Part shown: piece after piece, positions 17,662-27,800 of the stretch | Layout of the letters: the number at the start of each line of letters is the position of its first letter | Position numbering within the stretch: the first letter of the stretch is position 1 | Assembly (NCBI GenBank): GCA_000431015.1 | Contig: HF986093.1 | Span: 1-63,616 of the forward strand | Direction: 5' to 3' | Length of the DNA stretch: 63,616 nucleotides | From: Alistipes sp. CAG:514 | Lineage (GTDB): Bacteria; Bacteroidota; Bacteroidia; Bacteroidales; UBA932 | Notes under the pieces: generated by a model | What the model was told of the DNA's origin: nothing | The model's input: only the letters and a program-made list of their open reading frames with translations | Databases searched by the model: none | Made by a program: the position numbers and the translations under genes

Positions 17662-19368
17662 ATGCCTATTTTCAGCCAAAACAGGGAGAACTATGTCACA
17701 ACCCTGGCCAAGCTATTTGAATATGCCACCGACAACTACGCCAAGCGGCCGCTCTCGCAGTTCGTCGAAGGTGGGCAGGAATATACCTTCGACAGCTTCA
17801 AGCACAAGTGCCTGGAGCTTTCACACCGGTTCAACAGATTCGGGATCAGCGCGAGGGACAAGGTAGCCATCCTTTCCAACAACATGCCCAACTGGACGGT
17901 TGCGATGTTCTCGTGCGTGCCTTTCGGACGTGTGACCGTGCCAATCCTGCCGGACTCGTCGGAAAGCGAGGTCACAAACATCATCAACCACTCGGAATGC
18001 AAGGCCATCTTCGTGTCCAGGAGGCTCCTTAAGAAACTCAGTCAGGAGGTGATCGACAAGCTGACCCTCGTGATCGACATAGAGACGTTCGACTTCATCA
18101 AGAAGGACGACAAGGCTTTCACCTGCGAGGGTCACGGTGTTGATCCACAGGCCGACGACCTTGCGTCAATCATCTACACATCAGGGACTTCCGGAAAGGC
18201 CAAAGGCGTGATGCTCAGCCACCGCAACTTCTGCCAGAACATCATCGCGGCCTACCACGCCCAGAAGGCCGGGAAGCACGACCGCTGGCTCTCCATCCTG
18301 CCGATGTCGCACACCTACGAGATGGCGTTCAGCGTGCTTTACCCGCTGTACGTCGGAGGCTGCGTCTATTATATTCAAAAACCGCCCACACCGAGCATCC
18401 TGATGCAGACGATGAAGAAGGTCAAGCCGACCATCATGTGCTCCGTGCCGCTGATCATCGAGAAGGTCTACAAGAACAGTGTGGTTCCGACGGTGGAGAA
18501 GAGCCGCGTGCTTTCCTGGATGAAGGGACACACGCCGAGACTCCTCTACTGGCTCATCGGGAAGAAACTCTACGCATCCTTCGGCGGGAAACTGAAATTC
18601 TTCGGTATCGGTGGGTCAAAGCTGGATCCGACCGTCGAGGACTTCCTCAACAAGGCCGGATTCCCCTATGCGATCGGCTACGGCCTGACAGAGACCGCGC
18701 CGCTGATCACGAACGCCTGCGTGGGAAAGACGGTGGTGGGGTCGATCGGCGTGCCGGCCTACAACGTGGAGGTCAAGCTCCAGAACGTGAACCCGGAGAC
18801 CGGCGAGGGCGAGATTGTCGCCAAGGGTGACAACGTGATGCTGGGCTACTACCGCGACCCGGAAAGGACACGCTCCGTGCTGACCGACGACGGCTGGTTC
18901 CGCACCAACGATCTTGCCTGCAAGGATTCCAAAGGACGCTACTACATCAAGGGAAGGCTCGGGAACATGATCGTGGGGCCTTCCGGCGAGAACATCTACC
19001 CGGAGGAGATCGAACAGGTGATCAACACGTTCAACGGTGTGAATGAGTCCCTTGTGGTCGAGAGGAACGGCAAGCTGGTGGCCCTCGTCAAGTTCGACGA
19101 CAACGTCCTTGACTGGAACCAGCAGCGCGAGGACAAGTTCTTCGACAACCTCCAGTCGATGAAGGAGGCTGTCCTTGAATATGTCAACAAGCACGTCAGC
19201 AAGCAGTCCAAGATCGGCGAGGTCGAGGCGATGAAAGAGGAGTTCGACAAGACCGCCACGCACAAGATCCGCCGCTTCAAGTACAAGGAAGGGGCGCAGA
19301 AAACTGGCGAAGGCGCTTCACAGGACTCTGAAAACAAACCAGAAGACAAGGCCTCTTCTCAGAAATAG
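17662..19368 (+). CDS. Long-chain fatty acid--CoA (or ACP) ligase, AMP-forming
   Basis: A 568-residue ANL-superfamily enzyme that activates a fatty acid through an acyl-adenylate. The P-loop-like motif YTSGTSGKAKG lies at about residue 172, the A5 motif GYGLTETAP at about 340, the A7 region GWFRTNDLA at about 413, and the hinge and C-terminal lid with KGRLGNMIVGPSGENIYPEE at about 430. The C-terminal part ends with a charged, Lys-rich tail of about 30 residues (EGASQDSENKPEDKASSQ). Bacteroidetes versions of this protein often channel acyl groups into phospholipid synthesis, which suits the acyltransferase gene just upstream. The carrier (CoA or ACP) cannot be read from sequence. Confidence 0.93.
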   Translation: MPIFSQNRENYVTTLAKLFEYATDNYAKRPLSQFVEGGQEYTFDSFKHKCLELSHRFNRFGISARDKVAILSNNMPNWTVAMFSCVPFGRVTVPILPDSSESEVTNIINHSECKAIFVSRRLLKKLSQEVIDKLTLVIDIETFDFIKKDDKAFTCEGHGVDPQADDLASIIYTSGTSGKAKGVMLSHRNFCQNIIAAYHAQKAGKHDRWLSILPMSHTYEMAFSVLYPLYVGGCVYYIQKPPTPSILMQTMKKVKPTIMCSVPLIIEKVYKNSVVPTVEKSRVLSWMKGHTPRLLYWLIGKKLYASFGGKLKFFGIGGSKLDPTVEDFLNKAGFPYAIGYGLTETAPLITNACVGKTVVGSIGVPAYNVEVKLQNVNPETGEGEIVAKGDNVMLGYYRDPERTRSVLTDDGWFRTNDLACKDSKGRYYIKGRLGNMIVGPSGENIYPEEIEQVINTFNGVNESLVVERNGKLVALVKFDDNVLDWNQQREDKFFDNLQSMKEAVLEYVNKHVSKQSKIGEVEAMKEEFDKTATHKIRRFKYKEGAQKTGEGASQDSENKPEDKASSQK

Positions 19369-19392
19369 CCTTTGAGAAAGGGCATCACATAG

Positions 19393-19436
19393 AAACCGGA
19401 TCCTTACCAATTCCGCTCGCGGTAAGGATTCGGTTT
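19393..19436. terminator. Bidirectional terminator overlapping the GH110 stop codon
   Basis: A 16-bp stem with one G-T pair (arms 19393-19408 and 19421-19436) and a 12-base loop. It lies between convergent genes and includes the last codons of the GH110 gene, so the coding sequence doubles as a terminator arm. Confidence 0.75.
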
Positions 19437-21263
19437 GTCGATTACAGGAAGGCCGGAGTCATTCTCGACCTTGACACAGTCGTGGATGCTGATCTCAGCG
19501 TCAGGCTTCCACTTTGAGAAATCATTGTCTTTGATGGTCACATCGCCGCAGAACTGCACGTCGATCACGGGCTGCCCAGGGAACAGCGGCGCATAAGACT
19601 TGGAATCAATGAATATGTTGTCAGAGATGTCGAGCGTCCCCACGCTTCTGGCATAGATGATCTGGCTGTCAAAGGTTTCCACGATGTTGCCGGTGAAAGT
19701 CACGCTGTTGTGGTAGTGGAAGTCGTTGCCCCTTGTCTTGGTCGGAATCTCGGGATCGATCTGGAGGATGGCCTGCGGGCCGTTCGCGCCGATGGCCAGA
19801 TCCGTGAACTTGTTGTTTCTAATCACGATGTTCTTTGTCCTTCCGGACTCGTACCAGAAGTTGGCGTCGCCGCTGACACAGATTCCAGCCATCTGGGAAG
19901 CGAAATCACAGTCCTCCACAAGCACATCGCCATAGGTCGAGAGCAGAAGGCTCCTTGCCCTGTTGTAGCGAACGGTGCAGTTCCGAATCGTGACATCCGC
20001 GCCTCTGGAGATGTTCTCAAGGGCTATGTTCGTCGGATCCGCGACTCCGCCAAGATCGAAATCGGTCTCTATGATGTAGGCCTTGAGGTCGGACTTGTCG
20101 ATGCTCCTGATCCTGCCGGAGCCGACCGGACGAAGATTGGACTTGTCCACAAAGCTGATCACGTCACCCTCGTCGGCGAACTGGTCCCCAACCTGCTGGA
20201 AATGGCCGAAATGAGCCCGTAAAGTATTAGATGACAGCACAGAATCCACAAGCATGTAGATGCCGTGGATGTTCGCGGCATCGTCAAGCATACTCTCAAA
20301 CAGGCTGTTCTCTATCGTAATCTTTCCGTTGCAGCTGACAAAGTGGGTCGCGTCAGCGGAAGTGGTGACCATCCTCGGAGAACCTTCGTGAGCGGCCGTC
20401 GAGAAACCTTTCACCGTGATATTCTCTGAATATTCAGCGATCAGTCCCATCCCGCCGCTCCGGTAGATGTGGACATCCTCTATGTTTATATTCTTTGATG
20501 ACAGCACTGCCATCGCCGGGAAACGTCTGTTAAGTCCTGTAGGCCCCTTGTCGTCCCAGACGCTTCCAACAGGCGGAACGTCCCTCGCGCTCAGGCGGGT
20601 GAACTCGACCACGCCGTCGCCGAGATCCCTGGCTCCCATCTCGCCCGACCAATAGCCGTGGTCGTAAGCGCATGTGTCGAAGAAAGGTCTGTGGGTCTTC
20701 GGGTCGAAAAGGATGCTCTCCCCCATCGGATACTCCCAGTCATAGCCTCCGAAGAAAAGCCTGTCGCCTTCAATGCGGTACTTGGTGTCCGGGAAGACCT
20801 TGACAGTGAAGCTTCTGCTGGCCGGATCGCTGGAGAGAACCGTCCCTTCGAAGGTCCAAGGATAGTCGTAATCGACCGACACACCCTTGATGGTGACATT
20901 GGACGACTCCTTGACGGCGAACGGCACCATGCTCCCGTGGAACATGAAGTCGGAGCCGTCGCCTTCGATCGTGACATTCCTCATGTCCTTGATCAGGAAG
21001 GCTATGCGCTTGTCACCGCTGTCGTTGTTCGAGAGCGTCAGGAACTCCCGCGTCCCCTGCTCCGGATAGAACGGGTAAAGCCCCTTCCCGAAACAAATCC
21101 TCACATTACCTTTCGGATGTGACTTCAGGATTTCAACGACAACCGGAGTATAATCCTTTACGTTCGAATCGAAAGGAACCTCAACTGTTTTCACGGAGCA
21201 CGCCGTGACCACAATGCAGATAGCGGCAGCCACAATCACGGAAATCTTACGCACGATATTCAT
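19404..21263 (-). CDS. GH110 alpha-1,3-galactosidase (right-handed beta-helix lipoprotein)
   Basis: A 619-residue exported glycosidase that removes terminal alpha-1,3-linked galactose, as on blood-group B or linear alpha-Gal epitopes. The signal peptide ends in the lipobox VTAC at about residue 21, so the enzyme is probably membrane-anchored. The body is a parallel beta-helix. Recognisable GH110 segments are SMVPFAVKESSNVTIKGVSV, FEGSPRM-type AAHEGSPRMVTTSADATHF, and NSLFESMLDDAANIHGIYM. These match the Bacteroides GlaA/GlaB group. The start at 21263 gives a proper signal peptide; an upstream in-frame Met at 21275 does not. The gene stands alone, with no SusCD partner adjacent. A or B subfamily (branched or linear preference) cannot be decided by eye. 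Confidence 0.85.
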   Translation of the reverse strand: MNIVRKISVIVAAAICIVVTACSVKTVEVPFDSNVKDYTPVVVEILKSHPKGNVRICFGKGLYPFYPEQGTREFLTLSNNDSGDKRIAFLIKDMRNVTIEGDGSDFMFHGSMVPFAVKESSNVTIKGVSVDYDYPWTFEGTVLSSDPASRSFTVKVFPDTKYRIEGDRLFFGGYDWEYPMGESILFDPKTHRPFFDTCAYDHGYWSGEMGARDLGDGVVEFTRLSARDVPPVGSVWDDKGPTGLNRRFPAMAVLSSKNINIEDVHIYRSGGMGLIAEYSENITVKGFSTAAHEGSPRMVTTSADATHFVSCNGKITIENSLFESMLDDAANIHGIYMLVDSVLSSNTLRAHFGHFQQVGDQFADEGDVISFVDKSNLRPVGSGRIRSIDKSDLKAYIIETDFDLGGVADPTNIALENISRGADVTIRNCTVRYNRARSLLLSTYGDVLVEDCDFASQMAGICVSGDANFWYESGRTKNIVIRNNKFTDLAIGANGPQAILQIDPEIPTKTRGNDFHYHNSVTFTGNIVETFDSQIIYARSVGTLDISDNIFIDSKSYAPLFPGQPVIDVQFCGDVTIKDNDFSKWKPDAEISIHDCVKVENDSGLPVIDKPNPYRERNW

Positions 21264-21390
21264 TATCTCATACAATTTTCCGTAAACTTACAAAAAACAT
21301 TCTGAAGTTCCACGTCCGACCAATGCTAAGGCATCATTCCTACAGCAAAAGTCCCTTCTGGAATATTATCGGGTGAGAATAGCCACTCTT

Positions 21391-21407
21391 CCCCCCCCAA
21401 AAAAAAA
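21391..21407. repeat. Homopolymer tracts C8 then A9 upstream of mod
   Basis: Eight C (21391-21398) are followed directly by nine A (21399-21407), about 145 bp before the mod start codon, in an otherwise gene-free stretch between GH110 and the restriction island. Such tracts are prone to slippage and can change promoter spacing. No promoter was confirmed here. Confidence 0.6.
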
Positions 21408-21551
21408 CAACGGATCTCCGACGCCACGGGGGCAATATAGCCGGTATTTCACCCGAGAACCTCAAAAAATTGAGCATCAAAAATCAAATAACATAACACT
21501 GAAACAGAATCATTTTATTATATTTAAGGTAAATTTGATATCGAAAAATCT

Positions 21552-23465
21552 ATGGATAGATTAAAAATGCATACACAAGACATCGTGGATGTCAATGTTG
21601 GGATAATTGGAAAGTTGTTTCCGAATTGTCTGACAGAGAGGATTGGGGAAAATGGCAGACTGGAACACGCTATTGATTTTGACAAACTTAGGGTAGAATT
21701 GTCAAAGGGCATAGTCGAGGGGCAGCAGGAGCGGTATCAGTTCACTTGGCCGGGGAAGCGTGAGGCTATGAGAATAGCAAATACGCCAACAAATATGACT
21801 CTTCGACCAGACAGGGAAAGCAGTGTGGATTTCGATAACACAGGGAATCTCTACATTGAGGGTGATAACCTTGAGGTACTCAAGATTCTTCGAGAAGACT
21901 ATCTTGGCAAAGTGAAGATGATCTACATTGATCCACCGTATAATACGGGCAACGATTTTGTCTACGAGGATGACTTCAGTCAAACATCTGGTGAGTTCAG
22001 GGGCAAGAGTGGGATGTTCGATGAAGACGGGAATATGATCCTGCAGAACTACGAGGTCAACTCCGAAAGCAACGGCAGGTTCCACACGGACTGGCTGAAC
22101 ATGATCTACCCAAGGCTGAAAGTTGCCAGAGATTTGCTGACAGAGGACGGTGTTATATTCATTTCGATTGATGACAATGAGGTGGAGAATCTTCGGAAGG
22201 TTTGCGATGAGGTGTTTGGGGAAAGAAATTTCATCGCGCAACTGATATGGGAAAGAGCATACTCTCCAAAAAATGACGCACGTTTCATATCCAACAGCCA
22301 CGATTATGTCATAATGTTTGCTAAAAATATTGACAATTATGTAATCGGACGTCTTGATAGAACAGATGAGGCTAATGCAAGGTATCAAAATCCAGATAAC
22401 GATCCTAGGGGGGTATGGAAGCCGAGTGATTTGTCAGTAAAGACATACAACGCCGAGTGCGATTATCCTATTACGACCCCTACGGGTCGTATTATAGAGC
22501 CTCCAGCAGGTCGCTGCTGGAGTCTCTCGAAAAAAGCTTTTTTCGAGAGACTCCAGGATAATAGAATATGGTTTGGAAGTGATGGGAATAGTGTACCTTG
22601 TATCAAGCGTTTTTTGACAGAGCTCAAATACGATGGTATGGCCCCTACATCCATACTATTTTATAAAGAAGTTGGTCATAGTCAAGAAGGGGCAAAAGAA
22701 GTTGTGTCTCTATTCGGAGACAAAGGAGTATTTGATGGTCCTAAACCCGTTCGCCTGCTTCAACGTCTGATCACTCTTGCCAATTTGAAGGATGATTCCA
22801 TAGTTCTGGATTTCTTCTCCGGAAGCGCCACTACAGCTCACGCATTGATGAAAACCAATTTAGAAAAGGGTACTGACAGAAAATTCATTCTTGTGCAACT
22901 ACCAGAGAAAGTTAGCGACAAGAAAAAGGATCAGGGTTACGGTACTATCTGCGAAATCGGCAAGGAACGCATCCGCAGAGCAGGGAAGAAGATTCTGGAG
23001 GAGCTGGCAACCAAGAAAGCCGAGAATGGATTGTTTGACAAAGAGTCCGAACCGACACGCCTCGATGTGGGTTTCCGTGTCCTGAAGCTTGACACATCAA
23101 ATATGCAGGATGTCTATTACACTCCTGAGGATTCTTCCGCCGCCACACTCTTCGATGATAACGTGAAGCCTGACCGCACACCGGAAGACCTCCTCTTCCA
23201 GGTGATGCTTGAGTACAACCTTCCACTCTCCGCAAAAATCGAGAGGAAAACCATTGCCGGTAAGGAAGTGTTCAGCGTGAATGATGATTACTTGATCGCC
23301 TGCTTCGACGAGAACGTAAACGAGACAGTGATCACAGAAGTCGCCAAACGCAAGCCGCTCTATTTCATTATGCGCGACAGTTCTCTCTCCTCAGACCAGG
23401 TCGCTGATAACTTCGAGCAGATTTTCAACGCCTACAGCAAAGACACCATCAGAAGAATTTTGTAA
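21552..23465 (+). CDS. Type III restriction-modification system methyltransferase (Mod)
   Basis: A 637-residue DNA N6-adenine methyltransferase that also recognises the target site for the Res subunit. Motif IV is DPPYNTGNDF at about residue 130. The SAM-binding motif I, LDFFSGSATTAHA, comes later at about 420. This order is the beta class used by type III Mod proteins. The central region between them, the target recognition domain, contains a 40-bp DNA palindrome (22517-22556) coding for WSLSKKAFFERLQ. The gene is followed by an AlbA-type gene after 11 bp and then res. Codon use and GC are lower than in flanking core genes, as expected for a transferred defence island. Start at 21552; 21567 is an alternative. 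Confidence 0.93.
   Translation: MDRLKMHTQDIVDVNVGIIGKLFPNCLTERIGENGRLEHAIDFDKLRVELSKGIVEGQQERYQFTWPGKREAMRIANTPTNMTLRPDRESSVDFDNTGNLYIEGDNLEVLKILREDYLGKVKMIYIDPPYNTGNDFVYEDDFSQTSGEFRGKSGMFDEDGNMILQNYEVNSESNGRFHTDWLNMIYPRLKVARDLLTEDGVIFISIDDNEVENLRKVCDEVFGERNFIAQLIWERAYSPKNDARFISNSHDYVIMFAKNIDNYVIGRLDRTDEANARYQNPDNDPRGVWKPSDLSVKTYNAECDYPITTPTGRIIEPPAGRCWSLSKKAFFERLQDNRIWFGSDGNSVPCIKRFLTELKYDGMAPTSILFYKEVGHSQEGAKEVVSLFGDKGVFDGPKPVRLLQRLITLANLKDDSIVLDFFSGSATTAHALMKTNLEKGTDRKFILVQLPEKVSDKKKDQGYGTICEIGKERIRRAGKKILEELATKKAENGLFDKESEPTRLDVGFRVLKLDTSNMQDVYYTPEDSSAATLFDDNVKPDRTPEDLLFQVMLEYNLPLSAKIERKTIAGKEVFSVNDDYLIACFDENVNETVITEVAKRKPLYFIMRDSSLSSDQVADNFEQIFNAYSKDTIRRIL
22472..22556. repeat. Three consecutive DNA palindromes inside mod, one of 40 bp
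   Basis: Hairpin 1: 8-bp arms 22472-22479 and 22484-22491 with loop CTAC. Hairpin 2: 8-bp arms 22501-22508 and 22515-22522. Palindrome 3: 22517-22556 is a perfect 40-bp palindrome centred on AAGCTT. Because of the symmetry both strands encode WSLSKKAFFERLQ. All three sit in the open frame and encode residues plausible for the family. Confidence 0.85.
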
Positions 23466-23476
23466 TTTAACGGATT

Positions 23477-24871
23477 ATGAAAACAATAGAAGATTACAGA
23501 ACTCTTCCGGAAGGTCAGACTTTTGACAGGAAAAGTGCACGAATAGAGCCTAAAGCATTGGCAGTCATTATGGTTGCAATGGCCAATGCCGATGGTGGAA
23601 CCATTGCTATCGGTATTGAAGACGATGGAAGTGTGTCAGGCATAGATAGGTATAGCACCCATATTAACGACTTGTTACGTGTACCGTTTGATTATTGCAT
23701 ACCTTCCATAAATGTGCATCCGCAAAGAATCGCGTGTACAGACAAGGAAGGAAAAGAAAATCATATTCTGATACTCGATGTTGAGCAAAGCTCCTCTATG
23801 CACTCAACAACAGCTGATGATTCTTACTATAGGGTTGGTGACAAATCAAAAAAGTTGTCCTTCGATGACAGAATGCAGATAATGTTGGCTAAGGGAGTCC
23901 AATACTTTGAAGATTATCCTGTTCCTCGTGCGACTGTTGACGATATTGACTTGGACTTCGTTTCAAGTTATTGTAAAAGGATTGGTTATAAGAGAGATGC
24001 TTTATCATTTTTGCGTTCAAATGGAGATTATATTATCGTAAAGGATGGGAAAGAACAAGTAAGTGGGGCTGCTATCCTCCTCTTCGGCAAGAATCCACAG
24101 CGTTTCTTTCAACGTGCCCACATACGGTTTATCAGATATGATGGCAACGAGGAGAAAGTTGGCCGCGAAATGAATGTTGTCAAAGACGTTACATTCAAAG
24201 GAAGGATCCTCGAAATGACTCAATCTGCCATAGCTTATGTAAAGACGCAAATAAAAGAGAGGACTTATCTTGCCTCAAACGCTCTGTTCGTGACAAAACC
24301 CGAATATCCGGAATTTTGTTGGACTGAACTAATCGTGAATGCGGTTGCACATAGAGACTATTCCATCCTCGGGACGGACATTCAAGTAAAGTTGTTTGAC
24401 AATCATTTCACGGTGGAAAGCCCAGGAATCCTTCCCGGAAGAGTCCGGCTGCATAATATGCGGACAACTCATTTCTCACGAAATCCTAAGATTGCCTCAT
24501 TTATGAAAGAATATGAATTCATTCGTGAGTTTGGGGAGGGTATTGACAGAATGTATAGGGAATTGGAAGAAGGCGGATGGCCAAATCCTATTTTCAAACA
24601 GGATGATTTTATGTTCAGGGTCAGCCTCATAGCGAATCCACTTGTGTCAAGTGATCCAAATGATCCAAATGATCCAAATGCGATCCAAATTGATTTGAAT
24701 AGTCAATTATTATTTCTCATAAAGTCAAATCCATCAATTTCCAGAAAGGAATTATCTGATAGACTAAATATTAGTGACCGTAGAGCCAGAGAGATACTTA
24801 AAGATTTGCAGGAATCTGGGGTACTAAAACGCCAAGGGACAACACGAGGTATTTGGATTATATTGAAATAA
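23477..24871 (+). CDS. AlbA_2/Schlafen-type putative ATP-binding regulator inside the type III R-M operon
   Basis: A 464-residue protein. The N-terminal AlbA_2 (Schlafen AAA_4) domain covers about residues 1-130, with EGQTFDRKSARIEPKALAVI and MANADGGTIAIGIEDDG. The middle part (about 230-390) resembles the HATPase-like C-terminal region found in this family, with ELIVNAVAHRDYSILG and FGEGIDRMYRELEEGG. The end (about 410-464) is a winged helix (SRKELSDRLNISDRRAREIL). A linker at about 393-401 is (DPN)3, encoded by three perfect GATCCAAAT repeats. It lies 11 bp after mod and 12 bp before res, so the three are one operon. A role in controlling restriction or as a defence accessory is inference from position. 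Confidence 0.85.
   Translation: MKTIEDYRTLPEGQTFDRKSARIEPKALAVIMVAMANADGGTIAIGIEDDGSVSGIDRYSTHINDLLRVPFDYCIPSINVHPQRIACTDKEGKENHILILDVEQSSSMHSTTADDSYYRVGDKSKKLSFDDRMQIMLAKGVQYFEDYPVPRATVDDIDLDFVSSYCKRIGYKRDALSFLRSNGDYIIVKDGKEQVSGAAILLFGKNPQRFFQRAHIRFIRYDGNEEKVGREMNVVKDVTFKGRILEMTQSAIAYVKTQIKERTYLASNALFVTKPEYPEFCWTELIVNAVAHRDYSILGTDIQVKLFDNHFTVESPGILPGRVRLHNMRTTHFSRNPKIASFMKEYEFIREFGEGIDRMYRELEEGGWPNPIFKQDDFMFRVSLIANPLVSSDPNDPNDPNAIQIDLNSQLLFLIKSNPSISRKELSDRLNISDRRAREILKDLQESGVLKRQGTTRGIWIILK
24653..24690 (+). repeat. 9-bp tandem repeat GATCCAAAT in the AlbA-type gene
   Basis: Three perfect head-to-tail units occupy 24653-24679 and a fourth follows after a 2-bp insertion (24682-24690). The first three encode Asp-Pro-Asn and the fourth is read in another frame. 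Unit gain or loss would change linker length by three residues without a frameshift. The 2-bp interruption shows that an indel has already happened here. Confidence 0.75.
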
Positions 24872-24883
24872 TCAGAAAAGAAG

Positions 24884-27800
24884 ATGAAATTCAACTTCAA
24901 GATACAACAGTACCAGACGGACGCCGTGGAAAGCACAGTGGCGGTTTTTGCCGGACAGCCAACACAAGGAGGATTCTTATACCGCAGGGATTTAGGAAAG
25001 AATGATGCCGGAAGGATCACTTATGAAGATGACTATGCCGGCTTCAGAAACGCCGACGTAGAACTGTCCGACCAGAATATGCTTGCCAACATCCGTAATA
25101 TTCAGGAATCCAATAATATTCCTCTGTCCAAGGCTCTATCGCACGATCTCGGAAAAGTCGGCCTTGACATAGAAATGGAAACCGGAACCGGAAAGACATA
25201 CGTTTACATCAAAACGATGTTCGAGCTGAACAGGCGTTACGGTTGGAGCAAGTTCATTGTCGTAGTGCCGAGCATCGCTATCAGAGAGGGTATAGCCAAG
25301 AGTTTCAAGATGCTTGAGGATCATTTTATGGAGTATTATGGCAAAAAGGCAAGATATTTCATTTATAATAGTTCCAACCTTCAGCAACTCGACTCTTTTT
25401 CAAGCGATGCCAGCATCAATGTTATGATCATCAACACCCAGGCATTCGCGTCGTCACTGAAAGAGGGGGCAAAGAACAAGGAAAGCCGCATCATATATTC
25501 TGAAAGAGATGATTTCGGAAGCAGGAAGCCAATTGATGTGATCGCCGCCAACAGGCCGATCATCATTATGGACGAACCTCAGAAGATGGAAGGCACCGCC
25601 ACGCAGACAGCGTTGAGGAGATTCAAGCCATTGTTTGTACTGTATTATTCCGCTACGCATAAGACCAACCATAACTGCATCTACGCTCTTGACGCGCTTG
25701 ATGCCTACAAACAGAAACTTGTCAAGAAAATCCAGGTGAAAGGCTTCGAGGTCAAAAATCTTAAGGGGACAAGCTCATACCTATACCTTGACAGCATTAT
25801 TCTGTCTAAGAACAGGCCGCCAATAGTGAAGATTGAATTGGAGATCAAGGGTGCGGCCGGCATCAGGAAAGAATCCCAAAAGTTCGAGCTCCACGACAGT
25901 CTTTATGCGGTGTCAGCACTTCGGGAATATGAAGGGTTCACCATTTCAGAAATCAATGCCTGCAATGACTCGGTCACTTTCACGAACGGTGTAACAGTCC
26001 ACAAAGGAGAAGTCTATGGCGACAGCAGTCAGGAAACAATGCAAAGGGTCCAGATCCGTGAGACAATAGCCTCTCACTTTGAAAAGGAACAAGAATTGTA
26101 TGGCAAAGGGATCAAAACATTGTCATTGTTCTTTCTTGATGAAGTAGCTAACTACAAAAGCTACAACGAGGAAGGTGCGGAGATTAAAGGTCGATTATGG
26201 AATATATTCGAAGAAGAATATTCACATTATCTGGATGATAACCTTTCTCTATTCGACGATGACTACCAACGCTATCTAAGACATTTCGATGTATCACAAG
26301 TGCACAGAGGCTATTTTTCCATTGACAAAAAGACCGGACACAGCATTGACAGTGAGACGAAGCGCGGCAGCGACACATCCGATGACATATCGGCCTACGA
26401 TCTAATTCTTAAGAACAAGGAGCGTCTGTTGAGTTTTGAGGAACCTTGCCGATTCATATTCTCACATTCGGCACTCCGCGAAGGTTGGGACAATCCGAAT
26501 GTGTTCCAGATATGTACCCTTCGTCACGCAAACTCAGCCATAGCCAAGAGACAGGAGGTAGGTCGCGGCCTGCGTATCTGCGTGGACCAGCAGGGAAACC
26601 GAATGGATTATCAAGAACTCGGAGAAGATGTCCAAGAGGTTAACAAGCTGACAGTCATCACCAATGAGAGTTACACGGATTTCGTGGATGGACTTCAAAA
26701 AGAGACAAAGGAAGCTCTTCGGGAGAGGCCTACCAAAGCTGACATCAAATTCTTTGAAGGGAAAGTTGTCACTCGTGCTGACGGAGGCCGGCAGACTCTT
26801 AATGTCCAGGATGCTATGATGATTGTCGGTTATCTGCTTGGATGCGGATACGTGGATGAGAACAACAACATCACACAGAGATACAAAGAGGACCTGAAAG
26901 ACAAGACATTGAAACCGATGTTCCCTGGTCTTCAGCCAGTGGAAGCGGAAGTCCACAAACTTATTCAATCAATCTATGATGAGAGAGTTGAACTTGTGAA
27001 TATGGTTGAGAATGGCTACAGCACAAAGACTTCGGACAATGCCCTCAACGCCAATTTCGGCAAGAAAGAGTTTCAGGAACTTTGGAAACTGATTAACCAT
27101 AAGTATGTCTATACCGTTCATTATGACAGTAAAGAACTGATTGATCACGCCGTTTGTTCAATCAACTCCAATCTGTTCGTCTCAGAGCTAAAGTATGTGA
27201 TGACCATTGGTGACCAAAATGATGTGGACAGTTTTGGTGGAGAACAGACCACGACAAAAAGCATAACGACTGTCAGCACATCGACCGTTCCATATGATCT
27301 TGTCGGTGAAATCTCAAAGAGAAGCACATTGACCAGAAGGACAGCAGCTTCGATTCTACGTAGTATCAGTCCCCAGAAACTGGCGATGTTCCGCGGCAAT
27401 CCGGAGGAGTTCATTACCAAGGTCAGCCGGCTGATCAAAGAAGAAAAAGCGACAATCATTGTGGAGCATATCAGGTACGACAAACTTGAGGAGACATATG
27501 ACAGCGACATATTCACAAAAGAGAAACGCAGTCAGGACATAGGCAAAGCGTACCGGGCTACAAAGAGCATCCAAGACTATGTATTCACCGACGGCATCGC
27601 TGACGACAACAACGAGAAAAAGTTCGCAAGGTCTCTTGACCAGGCCACAGAGGTTTGCGTCTATGCGAAACTGCCACGTGGCTTCCAGATTCCGACTCCG
27701 GTAGGAAATTACTCACCCGATTGGGCGATAGCGTTCAACGAGGGAACAGTGAAGCACGTTTTCTTCATCGCAGAGACCAAAGGGGATATGAGCACTATGG

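Noticed and set aside
22463..22654. Minus-strand frame repeating the Mod peptide WSLSKKAFFERLQ
   Set aside because: It is the mirror of the DNA palindrome inside mod, not a gene.
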